Below are positions 19,292 to 33,700 of a stretch of DNA of 64,000 bases, piece after piece. The DNA is from Harmothoe impar (lineage: Eukaryota; Annelida; Polychaeta; Phyllodocida; Polynoidae). The stretch lies in NCBI GenBank assembly GCA_947462335.1, contig OX381721.1:7006001-7070000 (forward strand). Direction: 5' to 3'. Positions within the stretch are counted from its first letter, which is position 1. Each line of letters starts with the position of its first letter. The translations under genes and the position numbers were made by a program. The notes beneath the pieces are model-generated. The model made no database searches and was not told the origin of the DNA. It saw nothing but the letters and a program-made list of their open reading frames with translations.

Positions 19292-20003
19292 CCTGAAGAA
19301 TAGAAGGCCAAACGGCCCGTCAATAATAAGAAATCAGCACTTGTTTTGGGTTGTAGCCACTTTCGTGTGTATTTTAGATCTCCAACGCCGCCATCGCACA
19401 ACTATGTGACCCAGTGAGCATGCGCGGAGGCTCCCTATGTGATGTCGTAATCATATTTTCTCCGAATTGCTAGGATGATATTAATCATACAAACAATTTT
19501 CGAATTCAGAAGTCCATAATTAGTCCTCTGGATGATTGAGATATTCAGAATAACGAATATCTAGTATATCCGTATGAGGTAAACTAGGTCATGGATGAAT
19601 CCATTAAATCTGAAGGTAGAGGGGTTATTTTGTTATAGATTTTACAAATTATGTCATAAAGCATTGTGAATATCCATTTATTCATGACAATGCCATAAAG
19701 TAAGTTCTGCTATCAACACCAATGGGTATATAGTAATATAACGCTAGGTTCTAGTTAAATAATCATTAAATTATGTTGGTTTATCAATCTATCACCCCTT
19801 TTGGAAGAGTCCAAGTTGTAGACGGGAACGTCAACATCAACGAGCCGTCAGTGTTCAGTCAAAAGGGGAGAAGGTGGCCCTCCCTCAACCTGTTACCGTC
19901 TTGATTTTCCATCAAAAGTAGGGCTGTCAGCGCCCGATCGCAGTTGCTGCTAGTCGGCAAACCTCTGAAGATCTTCTCTCTTTCCGGGATTCATCGGATC
20001 AAG
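19292..20003. promoter_or_regulatory. Shared divergent promoter region of DYNC2I1 and ESYT2
   Basis: 712 bp separate the two opposed start codons, including both 5' UTRs. No TATA box is obvious. Visible motifs: GCCGCCAT (YY1-like, near 19387), GCATGCGC (NRF1-like core, 19418-19425) and TTTCCGGGA (ETS-like, near 19981). These motifs are frequent in TATA-less bidirectional promoters. The motif calls are by eye. Confidence 0.6.
19418..19425. promoter_or_regulatory. NRF1-like motif GCATGCGC
   Basis: Palindromic-type NRF1 core in the divergent promoter, 127 bp from the DYNC2I1 start codon. A match of eight bases by eye, with no binding evidence. Confidence 0.4.
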
Positions 20004-20312
20004 ATGTCAGAGAATTCGCAGAAGCCAAGCACTCCGACTCGGATGAGTCGAGAGAAGCCCAAACCTGTGGTAGCGAAAGTCTCCATCATTCCTCTGATCA
20101 AAAAGTACTTCAAAACAGTTGGGATGTTGGTTGGCATTTGGACCGTGGGTTACTTTAGGTTCAGTGCAACCTGGCTGTTGATCCCGCCCTTCTTCTACAT
20201 TTTGAACGAGGAGTACCGCAAAAAGAAAGATTCCCACAAAAAGTTCGCGGCTGAGGCTGCAGTGGACGAGAAGAGTGCAGTGCTGTCCAGGATTCAGGAG
20301 CTGCCAAGTTGG
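20004..20312 (+). CDS. ESYT2: ESYT2 exon 1: N-terminus and membrane hairpin
   Basis: 103 codons, start MSENSQKPSTPTRMSREKPK, then two closely spaced hydrophobic stretches (VGMLVGIWTVGYF and FSATWLLIPPFFYI) that form the ER hairpin, then ELPSW. Donor GTCAGT. An in-frame ATG lies 60 bases upstream (19944), but the 20004 ATG gives the shorter family-like N-terminus. Confidence 0.88.
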
Positions 20313-21745
20313 GTCAGTACTCACAGTCTCAGGCACAGTGTGACAGTCTAGGCCTACTTTAATACTAACTTAGCTGGGATCATCAAATTGTAATGCCTAA
20401 GTAATGGTACCCTGGTGGGGGGTGAAAAACTCTAAAATCTCCAGGAGTGGGGGTGGGGGTGGGGGGGGGGGAACTATTAGTATTACTATTAGGAAGTGAT
20501 CTTCTTTTTTTTAACAACAGAGGGTGCTGGATAATTTAGTTTGGACCAAACAAAGGTGTCATATACCTGTTTAATTATCAAGCTACATCCCCACCCCCCA
20601 CCCCACCCCAACTGGGGGGAGGGGGAGGGGTGTAACTGAAAGAAAATGTTGACCCCTTTTCTTTTTTTTAAACAAAATGTCCATCTTTCTAATTGACCTG
20701 ATAAGGTCAAATATAGGTAAACCTTGGTACAGCCTATAAGTATGTGTTCCAGTCTCCACATTTTCATGGTGAGAGTCTTTAAAACGTACCCCCATAGGTA
20801 AACCAACTCCAATTATGGGGAAGTGGCTTGTCATATTTGTAGTGAATGCTGTCAGATACCATTTGGTTTTCAGTACATCTTGGTCATCTGTAGAAAATAA
20901 TTTTCCACAAGTAATATGGCTTGAATGGTGTCAAATATTACGATTACAATAGGTGCCCATACTCTAAAAACAAGAAGCTGGTCCCTTGAGCCTGAGGCTT
21001 GACCAGGGGGGGCGTAAAAAGTTCAATTAAACTTTAAGACTTTAACTTAGTTGTCACCTGTAGAACTCAACACTGTAGACAGGGGTGTTGTTTACAGCAT
21101 ACTTGGAGCTGGGGACGATCTAGTCTGTATTAAGACTGTAACAATGTCCCCCTGTAACATAGGTGGCCTGGAAACGGGAGTTATTTTGGTCTGTATAATG
21201 GTATGTAAGATCACTCATGTGTGTCCAGAGACCTCCTAACTCCACTGAATTACCAGGAGCTCCAGACCCACATTATAGGCCAGCAGGGAAAATAATACTA
21301 AAAGTATAAGGAGTCGTTTATCTCTACCAAAATCATTGTCTTTTTTCATTGCCTTTAAGCCTTTAAGTACCACAAACTGCTTTTATGTGCTATGTCCGTT
21401 GCCGTCATGCTGCATGAATGCAGCTATGATGAGTTTACTCGCCATGACCACATGAATGCATCATGCCGACTTGACGACCCTTCAGGGCCATATCAACCCC
21501 GTAGGGCCATCATGATGCTTGAATGCAGCAGTTGTGAGCCACTCACAAGGGCTGCATTCATGCATCACAATAGCAAAGGGCAAACCACTTTAAAGCGCTG
21601 TGCGGTCCTTAAAGGTTTGAAGAGTTGCCAAGCTTTGAATAAACAGCAAGTAACAATGCATTTATATTCGTCTCGAGTATAAAATGTTTCCAGGTGGGTC
21701 ACAGACTATAGGGTTTAAATAAGAATGACAGATCGGACTTAAGAG

Positions 21746-21778
<33 letters not shown>

Positions 21779-24700
21779 GGGTCAGGACAGGTCATGACTG
21801 AACCCCGGACAGAGGTGAATCTAGTTGAGTCTGGGCCTGGGAGAGTAGATCAATATGTAAACAGAAATGTATGTTCAGCTATTTCCATATTCAATACATT
21901 CATAAATGGAATTATACCCCTCGAGTTAACTAAATATGATACAACAGGTTGCAGGTCATGCACCATATGAAGGAGGAGAAAATTGAAACAATCCCAACAA
22001 TTAAACTTTTAGAATATTCAGGACAAGCTCAATTTACTGCAAAAATATAATGTATTTATAATAATTGTTTTTTTCTTGCAGGTGTTCTTCCCTGACGTGG
22101 AACGGGCAGAATGGCTGAACAAGGTAAGTGTCATACTGAAATGTCACATTTAGAGCTAAGTAAACTCACCAGGGCTGCATTATATGCATCATGCTAATGG
22201 CAGCTGACCCAATTGTCAATAGTATCGATACACTCTACTAGAGTCTCTAGAGGATGACTCTGCCTGGAATCTGTAATACATTCCTCCTCGTAGATTACCA
22301 ATGTAACGCCCCTGCTACCACTGTTGGTTGTTTTAAACACCTTATTTCATAAATCATGCATAAAACAAGAGGTAGTCATAATGTGAGTGTGCAGTGTTTT
22401 TACTGTAAGAGCACATGAGATGGGGAGGTCACATGGCGTGTAGGTTGGCATGGTGACTTGGTCAGGTGCTGCCAGACTAGCTCAGGTGTCAAAGTCACAA
22501 GTGTGAACATAAAAATACAGGTAGCTCAAACTGAGCCCATCCTGTTAACACTTTAAGGGCAGCATAGGCTTAAACATACTACCGACATATCTCACGTAGA
22601 ACCCGTGACCCTCGCATAACCCACATCTGGACTAAGAGAGGTACGAGGGTTCTGATTTGCGTCAAACCCGCGGGTTCAATCTGAGACTTTACGGTATGCC
22701 CTTATGTCATCATGATGTATGAATGCAGCTCCAATCGTTCACGGTTACTGAAGCATTATAAGGCTTAAGGCTTCATATTCATTTTGATGTCATGATGCAC
22801 CAATGTATTATGCAGCATAATGCATTGGTGCATCATGACATCAAAATGAATATGAAGCCTTAAGGTATCATCAGTCTTTACGAAATCGTTAACGCCCTGC
22901 AGGACCATTAGTCTTGTAAAGACTGCATTATTCTGTACTTAACCCTTGAAGGACAGCATGATGCATACATGCATCATGCCCTTGGTCGTCATGAAGCATT
23001 AATGCATCCCTGATTAGTAACTCGCCAGTGCTGCATTCAGGCATCATGCTGGTGACTATACATGAGTAACCAGAAGTATCTCTGTGTCGCCATGTCGTTT
23101 TTTAGCTAGGGGCTCGTGTCGCCGTGGTGTTTTTTATTCTATACAATTTTCTCAATTTTTCTGTGTCCGTCGATTTTTAAAAGAGCTGTGTCGCCCGTGT
23201 CGATTTTTAAAAGGGCCGTGTCTGCAGTGTCGTTTTTTACCCATGTATACTCACATGCTGAACCTTACGAGTTCAGGCACTCCTGACGGGTCAGCATGAT
23301 TCACCAATGCAGCACAAGCGAGGTACCCACCGGCGAGTTCCTCTCTAGGGCTCGATTAGTGTGTCATGACGACAACATTTCATGTAGTCTTTTAGCGACA
23401 TGCCGTCCTTAGAGGGTTTACACATTGCAGTATCCGCTGTAGAGCCTAGACCCCTTGATTATGATATAAATCGGCAAAGCAGATTTAATGACTCCCAACA
23501 AACAATGGTCACCTAATGGCTATTGCTTATAAATACAGAACCCCTACCCTAACTGCTACAGTACACCTAGCTTCTAAATAAACACCCCTGTTTCTGGAGT
23601 AAGTAAGGGTAGTCTCAGACCGAGTCACCACCGGCCTGGGTTGAGCCACAGGAGCACTGGTTATATTCTGTACTACTAGTACCCCCCCCCCCCCCGCCCA
23701 CCCTCCACCACTCCTCCAGGTGCTCCCCCTCCTCCAGGTTGAACATAGTGGCAGAGTAGTGGGGTTGGCTGCAGGCCAGACTAGCAGCTACATGGGGGCT
23801 ACGTACTGGAGGAATAGACCTTAAGTTGGCTTGGATTTAATGCCCATGGCAGGGGGGGGGGGGGGGGAGGTGTACTGAGGGGGATAATAGTCAAGTAACA
23901 TAAACTGGTCAAAGAACAAGTTCCACTCAATGTTAGATTGTCAAGAGCTGTAAATAATTTCAACATTATATTATAGAGACACAAAGCTATTGCAAACGCA
24001 GTCTTCCATCGTCGGTTAATTGTTTTTATAAAAGATTGTTTATCTATTGGAGGTAAGTTTATAGTCTGTAATAAACATTAAGATCTAATATTTTTTTTAA
24101 AGAGAAAAAAAGGAGACCATAGTACTGTGACAGTGTCTGGAGAGGTGACAAAAGGCTGTGCTCACTCATTGTTACACCTGGCATGCAGGTACCCCTCACC
24201 CAGGGAGCCTACACCACCAGGTAACACACATACACACAGAGTCATAACCATCTATATGTACAGCTACTCTTTCTATATCTACATATACAAGTAACACTTT
24301 GGTTATGGAAGGGTAATTAGACTAAGCAGGTTAACCCTTTCCACATAGAGGTAGAGCGATTTCAACAACAAAAATCACCAGGCAGTGGCCTTATTGCCCT
24401 GAATGCTTTGTGTAAGATGTGTTTGGAGACTTGGAGACAGTTTTAAGTAGGAGACTCAGGCACAAACTAAAAGCACATGTGTGCACAACATTTTCCTCTA
24501 GTACATTGTGTGATACAGTGTCCCCATGAGTCAGAATTTAAAAAAAAGAAATCTGCCTTATACAGACAAGTTTCTCAAACTTCTGGTTTGATATTAAAAC
24601 TGGTATGACCATTAAAGTTAGCCTACATATATATCTTTGCAAAATATTGCTCCACTTGTTGACTTGTTGTCCTTATCAGTTCTTATCCTCCACATGCTCA

Positions 24701-27700
24701 TAATGTGGTGTGGTGGTGAAGCATCATCAGTAAGTAGTCATGTGGTCAGTCCCAGTGTTGACAAACAATCATGTAATCAGTCACTACATCCCCAGGCAAA
24801 AATATACCCAGGCCATGGAGGCCCACCACTACTGTTGGACATTGTCCAATTTGGACCAATCCCTTTAGTCCTTTAAAGACGGCATTGACGCCTTAGTGCT
24901 TCGTGTTCATTTGGTGTGTATTATGCTCCAAGACCGTAACGACAAGTTAACGTCCGGAACTGCTCTGCGTCATGCAGACCCATCGGGAATGTATCAGCTC
25001 CATAGGATCAGCGTAAAATATGAGTGAAGGTTTGGTGGGCTTCCAGACAAAAGAGCATCGGTCATTAAAGAACCATGCTGCCTCTAAAGAGTTGACCAGG
25101 TACCCAACAGGAGAAGTGGACTGGCCACAACTGGCGAAGTGCAGGAATCTGTTTTATGGGTTTGGTTTAGCAGCCCTAAACCATTATAGCCTACCCACTT
25201 GCTACTGGTCTGCCTGGCAAATATGTATGCATCTATTACATCGAGACGCACAGTAAATATTGGTATTCCATTTAGATATTGCAGGCTATTGCATCTACTC
25301 TATAACCTATATAATCTAGCAAGAAGAACACCTCTTTTTTATCTACATATTTATAAAGAGGCGTCCATTTTTAATAGTTCACACAACTTTTTAAGTTTTT
25401 GATTTGAATAATCTCTTCAAAATTATCTAGAATGCAATTAAAATAGGATCAGGGCTGCACCCAAGAATAATGCCGACCCTTAGGGTTTGTATCAGCCCTG
25501 TAGAGTCGACATGATGCATTTATACAGCACTGGTGAGTTACTCACCAAGGCTGTATAATGTGTATTACGATAAAGGGCATAATGCATTAAGTTCCATGTA
25601 GCCCTTATCAAAAGTTTAATGATATACACAGGAGGTATGGTCACACTGGGTGTACCCTGGTGTGATGTGAATTATTCACGTTGAATACCTCTCTATGTAG
25701 CTTAGTGTATACCAGGTGACAGAATATAGAGGGGCCTGCAGGATGGTTCTCAGTATGAGTATAAGGGTACCAGCTGTCACCTGCAGGTTACCACCTCTAG
25801 CCTGCAGGTGATCAATATGCACAGTACTACTGCATATATACATATTATATGTATATAACAAGTATTTGTCAGTATGTTATGTGGAAAGTTTTTGTAGAAT
25901 TTGTGGGTGTTTTCAATATCGATGATAACCTTAAATAGTTTTACTGAAAGGTATTAGAGCAATAAGTGAGGTCCCTCTAGCACTAGCATCTGCAGAGAGG
26001 TATATGCTTCCCTGTATAGATTCTGTGTTTCCCTCTTCCCATCCCCCGATAATGTAGAAGCAGCCATGGTGTTTGATATTCAGCCATGAGGATGCTAATC
26101 GGGCACTGCCTGTGTAGCACCTGTTACAGTATACACATGTGCAGCTTAACTTGACCAACAAGTGGCTGAATGGACACGTACACATTTATTCATTAACAAA
26201 CCCTCCATGTCACCCTCTAAACAAGAAGCCCTGGTATTTAATGTGTGTGTGTAGAATAATAGCATTTAGATAAGTTATACGTGAACACATAATAATTATA
26301 ATATATCTGTAGGAATGCTAGTCTAAGACTGTACCATATATACCTACCGGGGTAGCATGTGGCGTTCAGCGCGCTTATGTCATCTCCCCCTCATATAGAG
26401 CATGGCTACCCACAGAATGACTCCTTTTGTATTGATGAGATGAGGTTCTAAGTATCCCATTTAAGTAGAGCTTCATAGCGGTTACTTCATCAGTTGGTAG
26501 CAGGTCTGCTGGTACATGTATTGAGAATATATACCATGATGACCAAGTGTCCTATTCAAGTCAGCAGTCACATGCCAGCCTATTCGACAATGTACTTTAC
26601 ATGTGATTTAATATGTATGTAATCAAACCATCCCTAGTCTGTGGGGATGACTTCCCCTTGCAGCACTGCACGTTGTCTTTTTTCTGCCTCCCTCTGGATC
26701 CAATATCACTACACGGCACACCCCTGGCTGCCGGTTCTACAAACACTAACTGCTCGTGGTAACCCCCCCCCCCCCCCCCCCCCCCATATGGTTGCCATGG
26801 TTACAGTCACTTGGGACACCCGGGGAATCATTCATGATGTTTCTGTGTGGCATTGATGGGTTATGTTTGTTTGATGGGGCATACTGCGATTCATATTAGC
26901 TGTAGCTGTTTGTGAGAGAACTGACATGTGTGTTTGCACTCTCAAGAGGGATGGGAGTCAGGGGAGTACATGCATAACTCTATAGCCTATATCTATAGGC
27001 CTAGTAATAATCAGTTATAAAGGTTCAATAGCAAGGATCAAGGACGTGATACACTTTTAAAAGTCAATCATTATCATCTCCACATGTTAAATGAGCTAAA
27101 TACACGGTAAAAAGTTGGTTGCCCATTTTGTAGGTGTACAATAGATTGTACTGTAGGTGTACAGTTCATTGTAGGTAAACAGTAGAATATACTGTAAATC
27201 TACAGTATATTCTACTGTAAATCCATTATACAGTAGATTCTACTGTAGATCTACAATATATTTTACTGTGTACCTACACTAACTATTTACAGTGTAGCAT
27301 TGACCGAATCTAAAGGAATAGTCTGTGACTTCTAGAGCAGTAGGATAACCTCTTTTATCTTAACATGCCTTCACATCACTATACATAGCTGTTATCTACC
27401 CTTTATCTTTGAAGACATGGTGAGCAGCCAAGGAGAAAGGATGCTCTGCGTTGATCAGCTCACCTTGTTAAAGAAATAAAATGAGAATTAAAAAAGAGAA
27501 AAAAAAATCCCCCCAAACCAAAAAATGACTGTGGCACAGGACATCCTTTCTGCGTGGCTGCTCACACTACATTCACAGTACAGGTCTGTGAGTGTAAGAG
27601 AGGGAGTCTGGAGGTATGCCTCCCTCCCATCACACACGCCCACACACCTGCCCCTGCTACCAGTGTTTATCTGACACACTTAGGGCTAGGGGGAAGTGTG

Positions 27701-30700
27701 GCAAGCCATTCTTCTGAATCATGTATTTTCATATGAATGCACAATGGCTTATAACATATCGCGTTATGCGAAACAGACCCCCAGAGCGGGTGGAAGGATT
27801 TCCCCAAGATTTGTTGTTTCTCAAGATGGAGGTGAACTATACATAAGAAGTTATGGCACTTCCTATCTCTTATCTCCAATATACTCATAGGGGTCTTTAA
27901 GGAAAGTTCTGTTAAGAGTTAAAAGATTCATCAGTTCTTCAGCTTTTTATCTCAAAAGAGAAGTATATAAAGATATCCCTGAATTATGGTTCTACTCATG
28001 ATATAACATGGCTTGTGATAACCAAGGTCTGGCACTCCACATGCAGCCAGGTCTAAGACTCCCTCCTCCTCCATAGAAGTAGTGGTTTGCTGGTGGGTTG
28101 GCTGACCTCGTTATGGTCACGGTTTTTGTTCTTGTTTAAGTTAGCCCTTTAAGGCCAGCATAATGCCCCAGGGTTCATGTTTTACATTATGTTGTATATG
28201 CACCTGAGCATCGCTGCATGACGGCCCTTTTACCTTATACTTATAGTTATAGGTTGCCGCGTAAATGCATGCAGTACTGGTGAGTAACTCGCCAAAACTC
28301 CATTCATGTGTCATGGCAACAAAATGGCTCATTGGATTAAAGCATGATGCTGCCCTTAAAGTGTGTTTGATAGGGTGTATGTGAACTTACATGGGATGTT
28401 GTGGCATTGGATACAATGTTGACCCAATGCGTTATTCATGCACATAAAAACGGGCACCATTATCATTCTATGGAGGCCCCCTCCTTCCCCAGTTAGGGAG
28501 TGGTCATTTTTTAACAACAGGGTGGGGGATCAGTGGATTTTTGCGCGAGCGGGGCGAAAAAATCCCCCCCCCCCCCCGGCAAAGTTGAAATGGAGCGCGG
28601 CTGGCCCCTTTGAGCTATAGTAATGCGCAGGCTTTTTTGCCAAAAAGGGGTGCAAAATCTTTTGGTCCCCTCTTCAAGTGGTCCAAATTTTTTTGGTCCC
28701 CTCCCCCAAATCCACCAAACCCCCCCTGTTGTTAATAAATGACCACTCCCTTAGAATGAGTCATTTGTAAGGTATTCATCTTAAACTGTCTACACCCTAC
28801 CTGTAGTTCTCACAACTTAGTCCTTTGAGGACAGCACAGTGGTGTAATGCACCACGCCCTCTTGTAGCCCTAGCGAGTAACTCTATGACAAAATGTACCA
28901 TGATATAATTTATGATGCAGTCATATATAACTGGGTTCTCCCCACACTGCGATGACACCGGCGGGCCGCCGGCGTCGTTTTCACTGCCGCCGGTGTTAAA
29001 TTAGCCTAGAATCGCCGCCGGTGTCATTTTAGCTATCTATAGGTTTTTGAATTTTTAAGATCCATCAATTAGAACCAAAGCTATTCACATTTTAGCTTTT
29101 TTTTTCTAAAATAATTAAATAGTTGTTCGCATTCTAATACATTTGCACTTTTTTTCGAAAGTGAATATATGTCCGTCAATTGAAATAGAGCTTAATCCCA
29201 TTTCAAGGCCTTCGCTATGTCGGCTCGCGAGGTTTTTACAGTGTGAATTTTTGAGTCTGTGGAGAACCCTGTATATATGTATCTGATTCAAAGTATATAA
29301 TACAGATATATACATGTCGTGTTGATTATATAGACTGGTACCATTCAGAGTTACAGTCTAGGTCATGCATTCTATTTATCACATGCCAACGAACCACCTT
29401 TTTTGGGCCATATTCAGCTCATAAACACGACAGTGCCAGACCAGTCTAAAAGAAGTACAAAACGCCTTTTGAACTAGAATGGGATGAGATTGGAAATTAT
29501 GAGAGGTAAAAGTCCAATTCACGAGTACAGGATAGCCTTCTCAAAACCAAAGGTGATAGTGCTAGATCTCTCTAGGGTAGATTCGCCATGAGTCGGACAC
29601 ATACCCTGAGACTGATACTGAAATGTGTAGTAATTCATGTACAATAAGACTTCTAGTGGTTCTTTGTTGGAAAGAAAGACAATTTACCACAATTAAAGAG
29701 CTTTAATAGAATGCTTGAATAAACACAAATACAAGTGTCCATCTCAAATGATAGATGCCCGACCCGGGTGCCCGACTCAAGGTGAATCTACCCTATAGCG
29801 TTATAAATCATTAGATAGATGCTCGATACCTTTCCAGTTTCCTTTCTTCTCCATTATTGATAACCAAATTGGCAGAAAAGCAGCCAGAAATTGGGTTGGT
29901 GAGTCCGGCCAGACGTCCCATGTCTATACAAATAGGCCAGAAATAGAGTTGAATCAACCAGTTGCAGTGTTAGTTCTACCATGGGCGGCTTGTTTACTGA
30001 CGTTTACTGATGGACCCAGGCCAAACTACCACAACTATTTCACAAGTTGTGAACACAGATATGATGCAAAAAGTGACCTATAACTATGGCTGTGGTTTGC
30101 TCCGTTACAATTTTTCGCAGATACAGGGGCAGCTATTTATAGATATATAGGAAAATGATATTTACGTGATAATACATATGTCTATAACTAGGTCATGAAT
30201 AATGAAAATATGCTTAATAAACCCTTACCCTCTTCCCAAGAAATGCTATGCATTGACTAGATGAGTCCATGGGAATCATCCGAATGATAATGACTAATGT
30301 TCAATTAAGCTTTTAACAACGACATAGTGCTTTAGTATGATGTGCCCTATGTCAACAGCATGCCTGAATGTAGCCTTGGCGAGTAATTTGTCATGACTGC
30401 ATCCATGCATCATGCCTTTCGGATCCCATCGGGATCTCATTGGGATTGTAGTGTCCAGAAGGGTTGGCATGATGCACTGCTGCGTTGGTACACCATGCTG
30501 ACAAATGTGGCTTAAATATGCCACATTATATGTAGGGTTGAGTACCTGTCCAAGTTTCACTCCGACTGTTGCTGTAGGGGTACCAACTTGTTGGCCTTTG
30601 GAGGGTTAACGGAGGGCCCACTCCTGTCTGTCTGAGCCCCTCTTGCTAGCAGACGACCGATGTCTGTAGCCGGTTCCTGGCAGTATTGATTTATAGTGCA

Positions 30701-33700
30701 CTGTACTGACTGGGTACCGGCCCACTACTGCGCTGCTTCCTGGGACACTTGTGGGCACACCCATTACCTAAATCTAACCCCTAAGTACTAGATATCTACC
30801 AGAGGTAATTATTTAGGAGCTATATGCCCTATATTTTCCCTGGTAGAATACCGATGGTTCAATAAGGTAATACCTGAGGGATAATCTGGCCGACCAAAAA
30901 CGCACCTCTCATGAGAGACATGTCCATTACTTGCCATTATAACGATATAAAATTTCAATAGGAATGTACTGTTATAAACTCGAATATTTATAACCGTACT
31001 TATATATATGCTTGCAATATTAAACAGTGATTTACTATAGGACGGGGGTGGTATCATGAGCACACATTATAAAGGGAAAGTCAAGAGGTCCTAACTGACA
31101 ACACATTGGGTGCTATAACTATCATTAAAGCACTACACATCAAAGGACATTTACAATGCCCCACTATATCTCTGTTAAATCTCATAAGGGTAGTCATAAA
31201 GTTATATGACACCAAGCACAACATATTCCTCTTGCTGTCTCCCAAGTATTACTTACAAATAAGCATATGAAGAGTTTGTATGCAAAACGACATAAACATC
31301 ACTTTTGAAAATGATAAAAATATAATAGGGATGTTCACATGTACCAGTAATCCTCAAACAATTCCCAAGAACTCTCACGTCATTGGGGCCTACGAAGGAT
31401 ACACTCGTGTTACCTAAATACTATAATTTACCCCAGGATACCTTTACAAAAATCACTATATATATATATGTACTTCAATTTTGGGATGGATTTTTGTCAT
31501 TTTACATCAAAACTCATATTTTGATACAGTAATGATGTGGCATGATGGCGAACTGTTCACACCTTTTATGTTATGCATAATTATGTAGTGCAGTGATTTG
31601 TCTATTGTATGTTATGTCTAGCCTCTGGTATGTTGAATATGGGTCATGATCACTGTGCATGTCACAAGGTGTGTAGTGCCCATGGCCTCTGATCTATGAT
31701 GATGGGGCCATTAGGTACAACACCTTGTGACATGCGGAGTGATCATTAATACCATGTACCCCTACAAAATGTATCTCTGATTTGACTATTAACAAGACAG
31801 CTATAGCATTTTCTTTTTATATATGCAACTATTTGTAAACCAAAATGTACAAGGGAATAGTGGGCATATATCTACATCCCTGTTTACAACTTCTGCTTTG
31901 AAAACATACACGAAGATCACCGGTCAACCAATTAGATAGATAAAGCATGTATAAATAGATCTAAACCTGTAATTTAAACCGTTTACCTGGGTTCTTCACA
32001 TCAGGTGTCACCCTCTCACTCTCTCTCCTCCCTTTTATTCTACACACCAGAGCATGCAGACATAGTCTTGTCAAGGGCCTCCAGGAGGAATTGAAATTAC
32101 TATTGGTAACCATTTAAGATCAGCATGGTGCTTTAATACAGTATATCCTTTTGTGGGCATGATGTTTGCATGCAGCACTAGCGAGTTACCCTCCTGTGCT
32201 GTCCATTCGTGCATCAGGCCAACCCTATACATTATAGTCTACACGGTCGGCATGATATATACGCACCTCCAGCAACTTAATGAAAACTATGTTGATGCAT
32301 TTTGTCAATCTTATAATGAAAACGCTGAGATGTGTCCATTGCCAAGTCTAGGTTTTAGTGCCTGCGGCGAGAAAGCATGGCCTAGATAGCAACCATTATA
32401 CAGGAAAGTACCTCTTTCCACAAAAGAACACCCCACCCCTACCCATGTGTATACGTGATCAGCAACAGCACTAGACTCCCAGTGTTAGGTTTGTCTGGGT
32501 TAATCAATAAAGAGGGCACACCAGTATAGATCTTGGAACCATGATCAAAATAACCTCTTGTCGATACCGGGGTATATATATATATTACATAAATAATATA
32601 GACACTGAGATAGTAGGACATTACATGTTATAAACTGTATAGCATAATCTTATAGTTGACATGGCATGCATACATTCTGCATGTAAGCATTAGTATACCT
32701 TTCGTATACGTTTTCATGTGTCTTGCACATGATTTAGATGCCTGGACTCATTGCAGGTCTAGTGTGTGTCACACTATCTTTTATATCTTCAAGAGTGACT
32801 AGACAATTATATATATATAGTGGGGAGATTGGGCAAACTTGCTGCGAGTTCTTTGACGTTTTGAAGTATATTAAAAGTTCCAGACAGGTGCTATATACAC
32901 CGCTGACCCATATTCTCTCTCCCTCCAGGACCAACTCTCCTATACCTTCACCAGACCCCATTAACACGGTTAGGGACACGCCCACCTCATTGTTTATTCA
33001 GTAACCATGGAGACAAAGACTGGGACTCAGTTCCCTTTTTACCCGATTGACATCTGGAAACTCCAGTGTATACTAATACTAGGGTTGTATTTTGGGCAAC
33101 GTAATACTGCAGATATACATAGACAAGACGGGAACTGTTGTACTGCGAATATAATATTACTGTAGTTAAACGGTGATTTTGCAATACTGCCACTGACCCT
33201 AATTGTGAATAAAAATTATGATGTACACCATTGACCAAGGGCAAATTATGGTTTCCATTGGGTCCGTTACTGTCATCGTGGGTATTTACTATATGTATTA
33301 GCTTACTCCATAGTCTATGGACCAGAGCTCTATAAAATCTACTTCAATGATGTTGATTCGCTGTCTAGTACTGTGAGTTGGGTTAGGAGGGGGAGGGGGC
33401 AGATCATATATTCTTCTGAAAGATCCATGGGGATCTTCACATATTAATCTGATCTGATTGACATGAATATGTCTAATCTGTCCCACGACCAGCTCAGCCA
33501 CTGCACTGGTGTTTGTATTATCTCAGTCAGTCTCTGCTACTGTTTGTACTCGGCAGGATTATCTGTCAGCTGATAGCTGCCACTTATCCCGGCTACCCGC
33601 ACAATCCTTTACTTAAAGCGGCATTCTCTAGTTTCTTCTAGTTCTGCTCTAGTCAAATAACGAGTGAAAATAACAATTGGTGAGAGTGGCGCTTTAACTC

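Larger units (their letters stand above)
20313..22081. other. ESYT2 intron 1
   Basis: Holds G/C-rich simple tracts (20438-20470 and 20588-20632), an AACAACAG phrase near 20513 reminiscent of a decayed Harbinger-like end, one ATGCAT-family repeat (21355-21620) and a (TG)n plus 20-base G run at about 21750-21781. No extra exon recognised. Confidence 0.6.
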
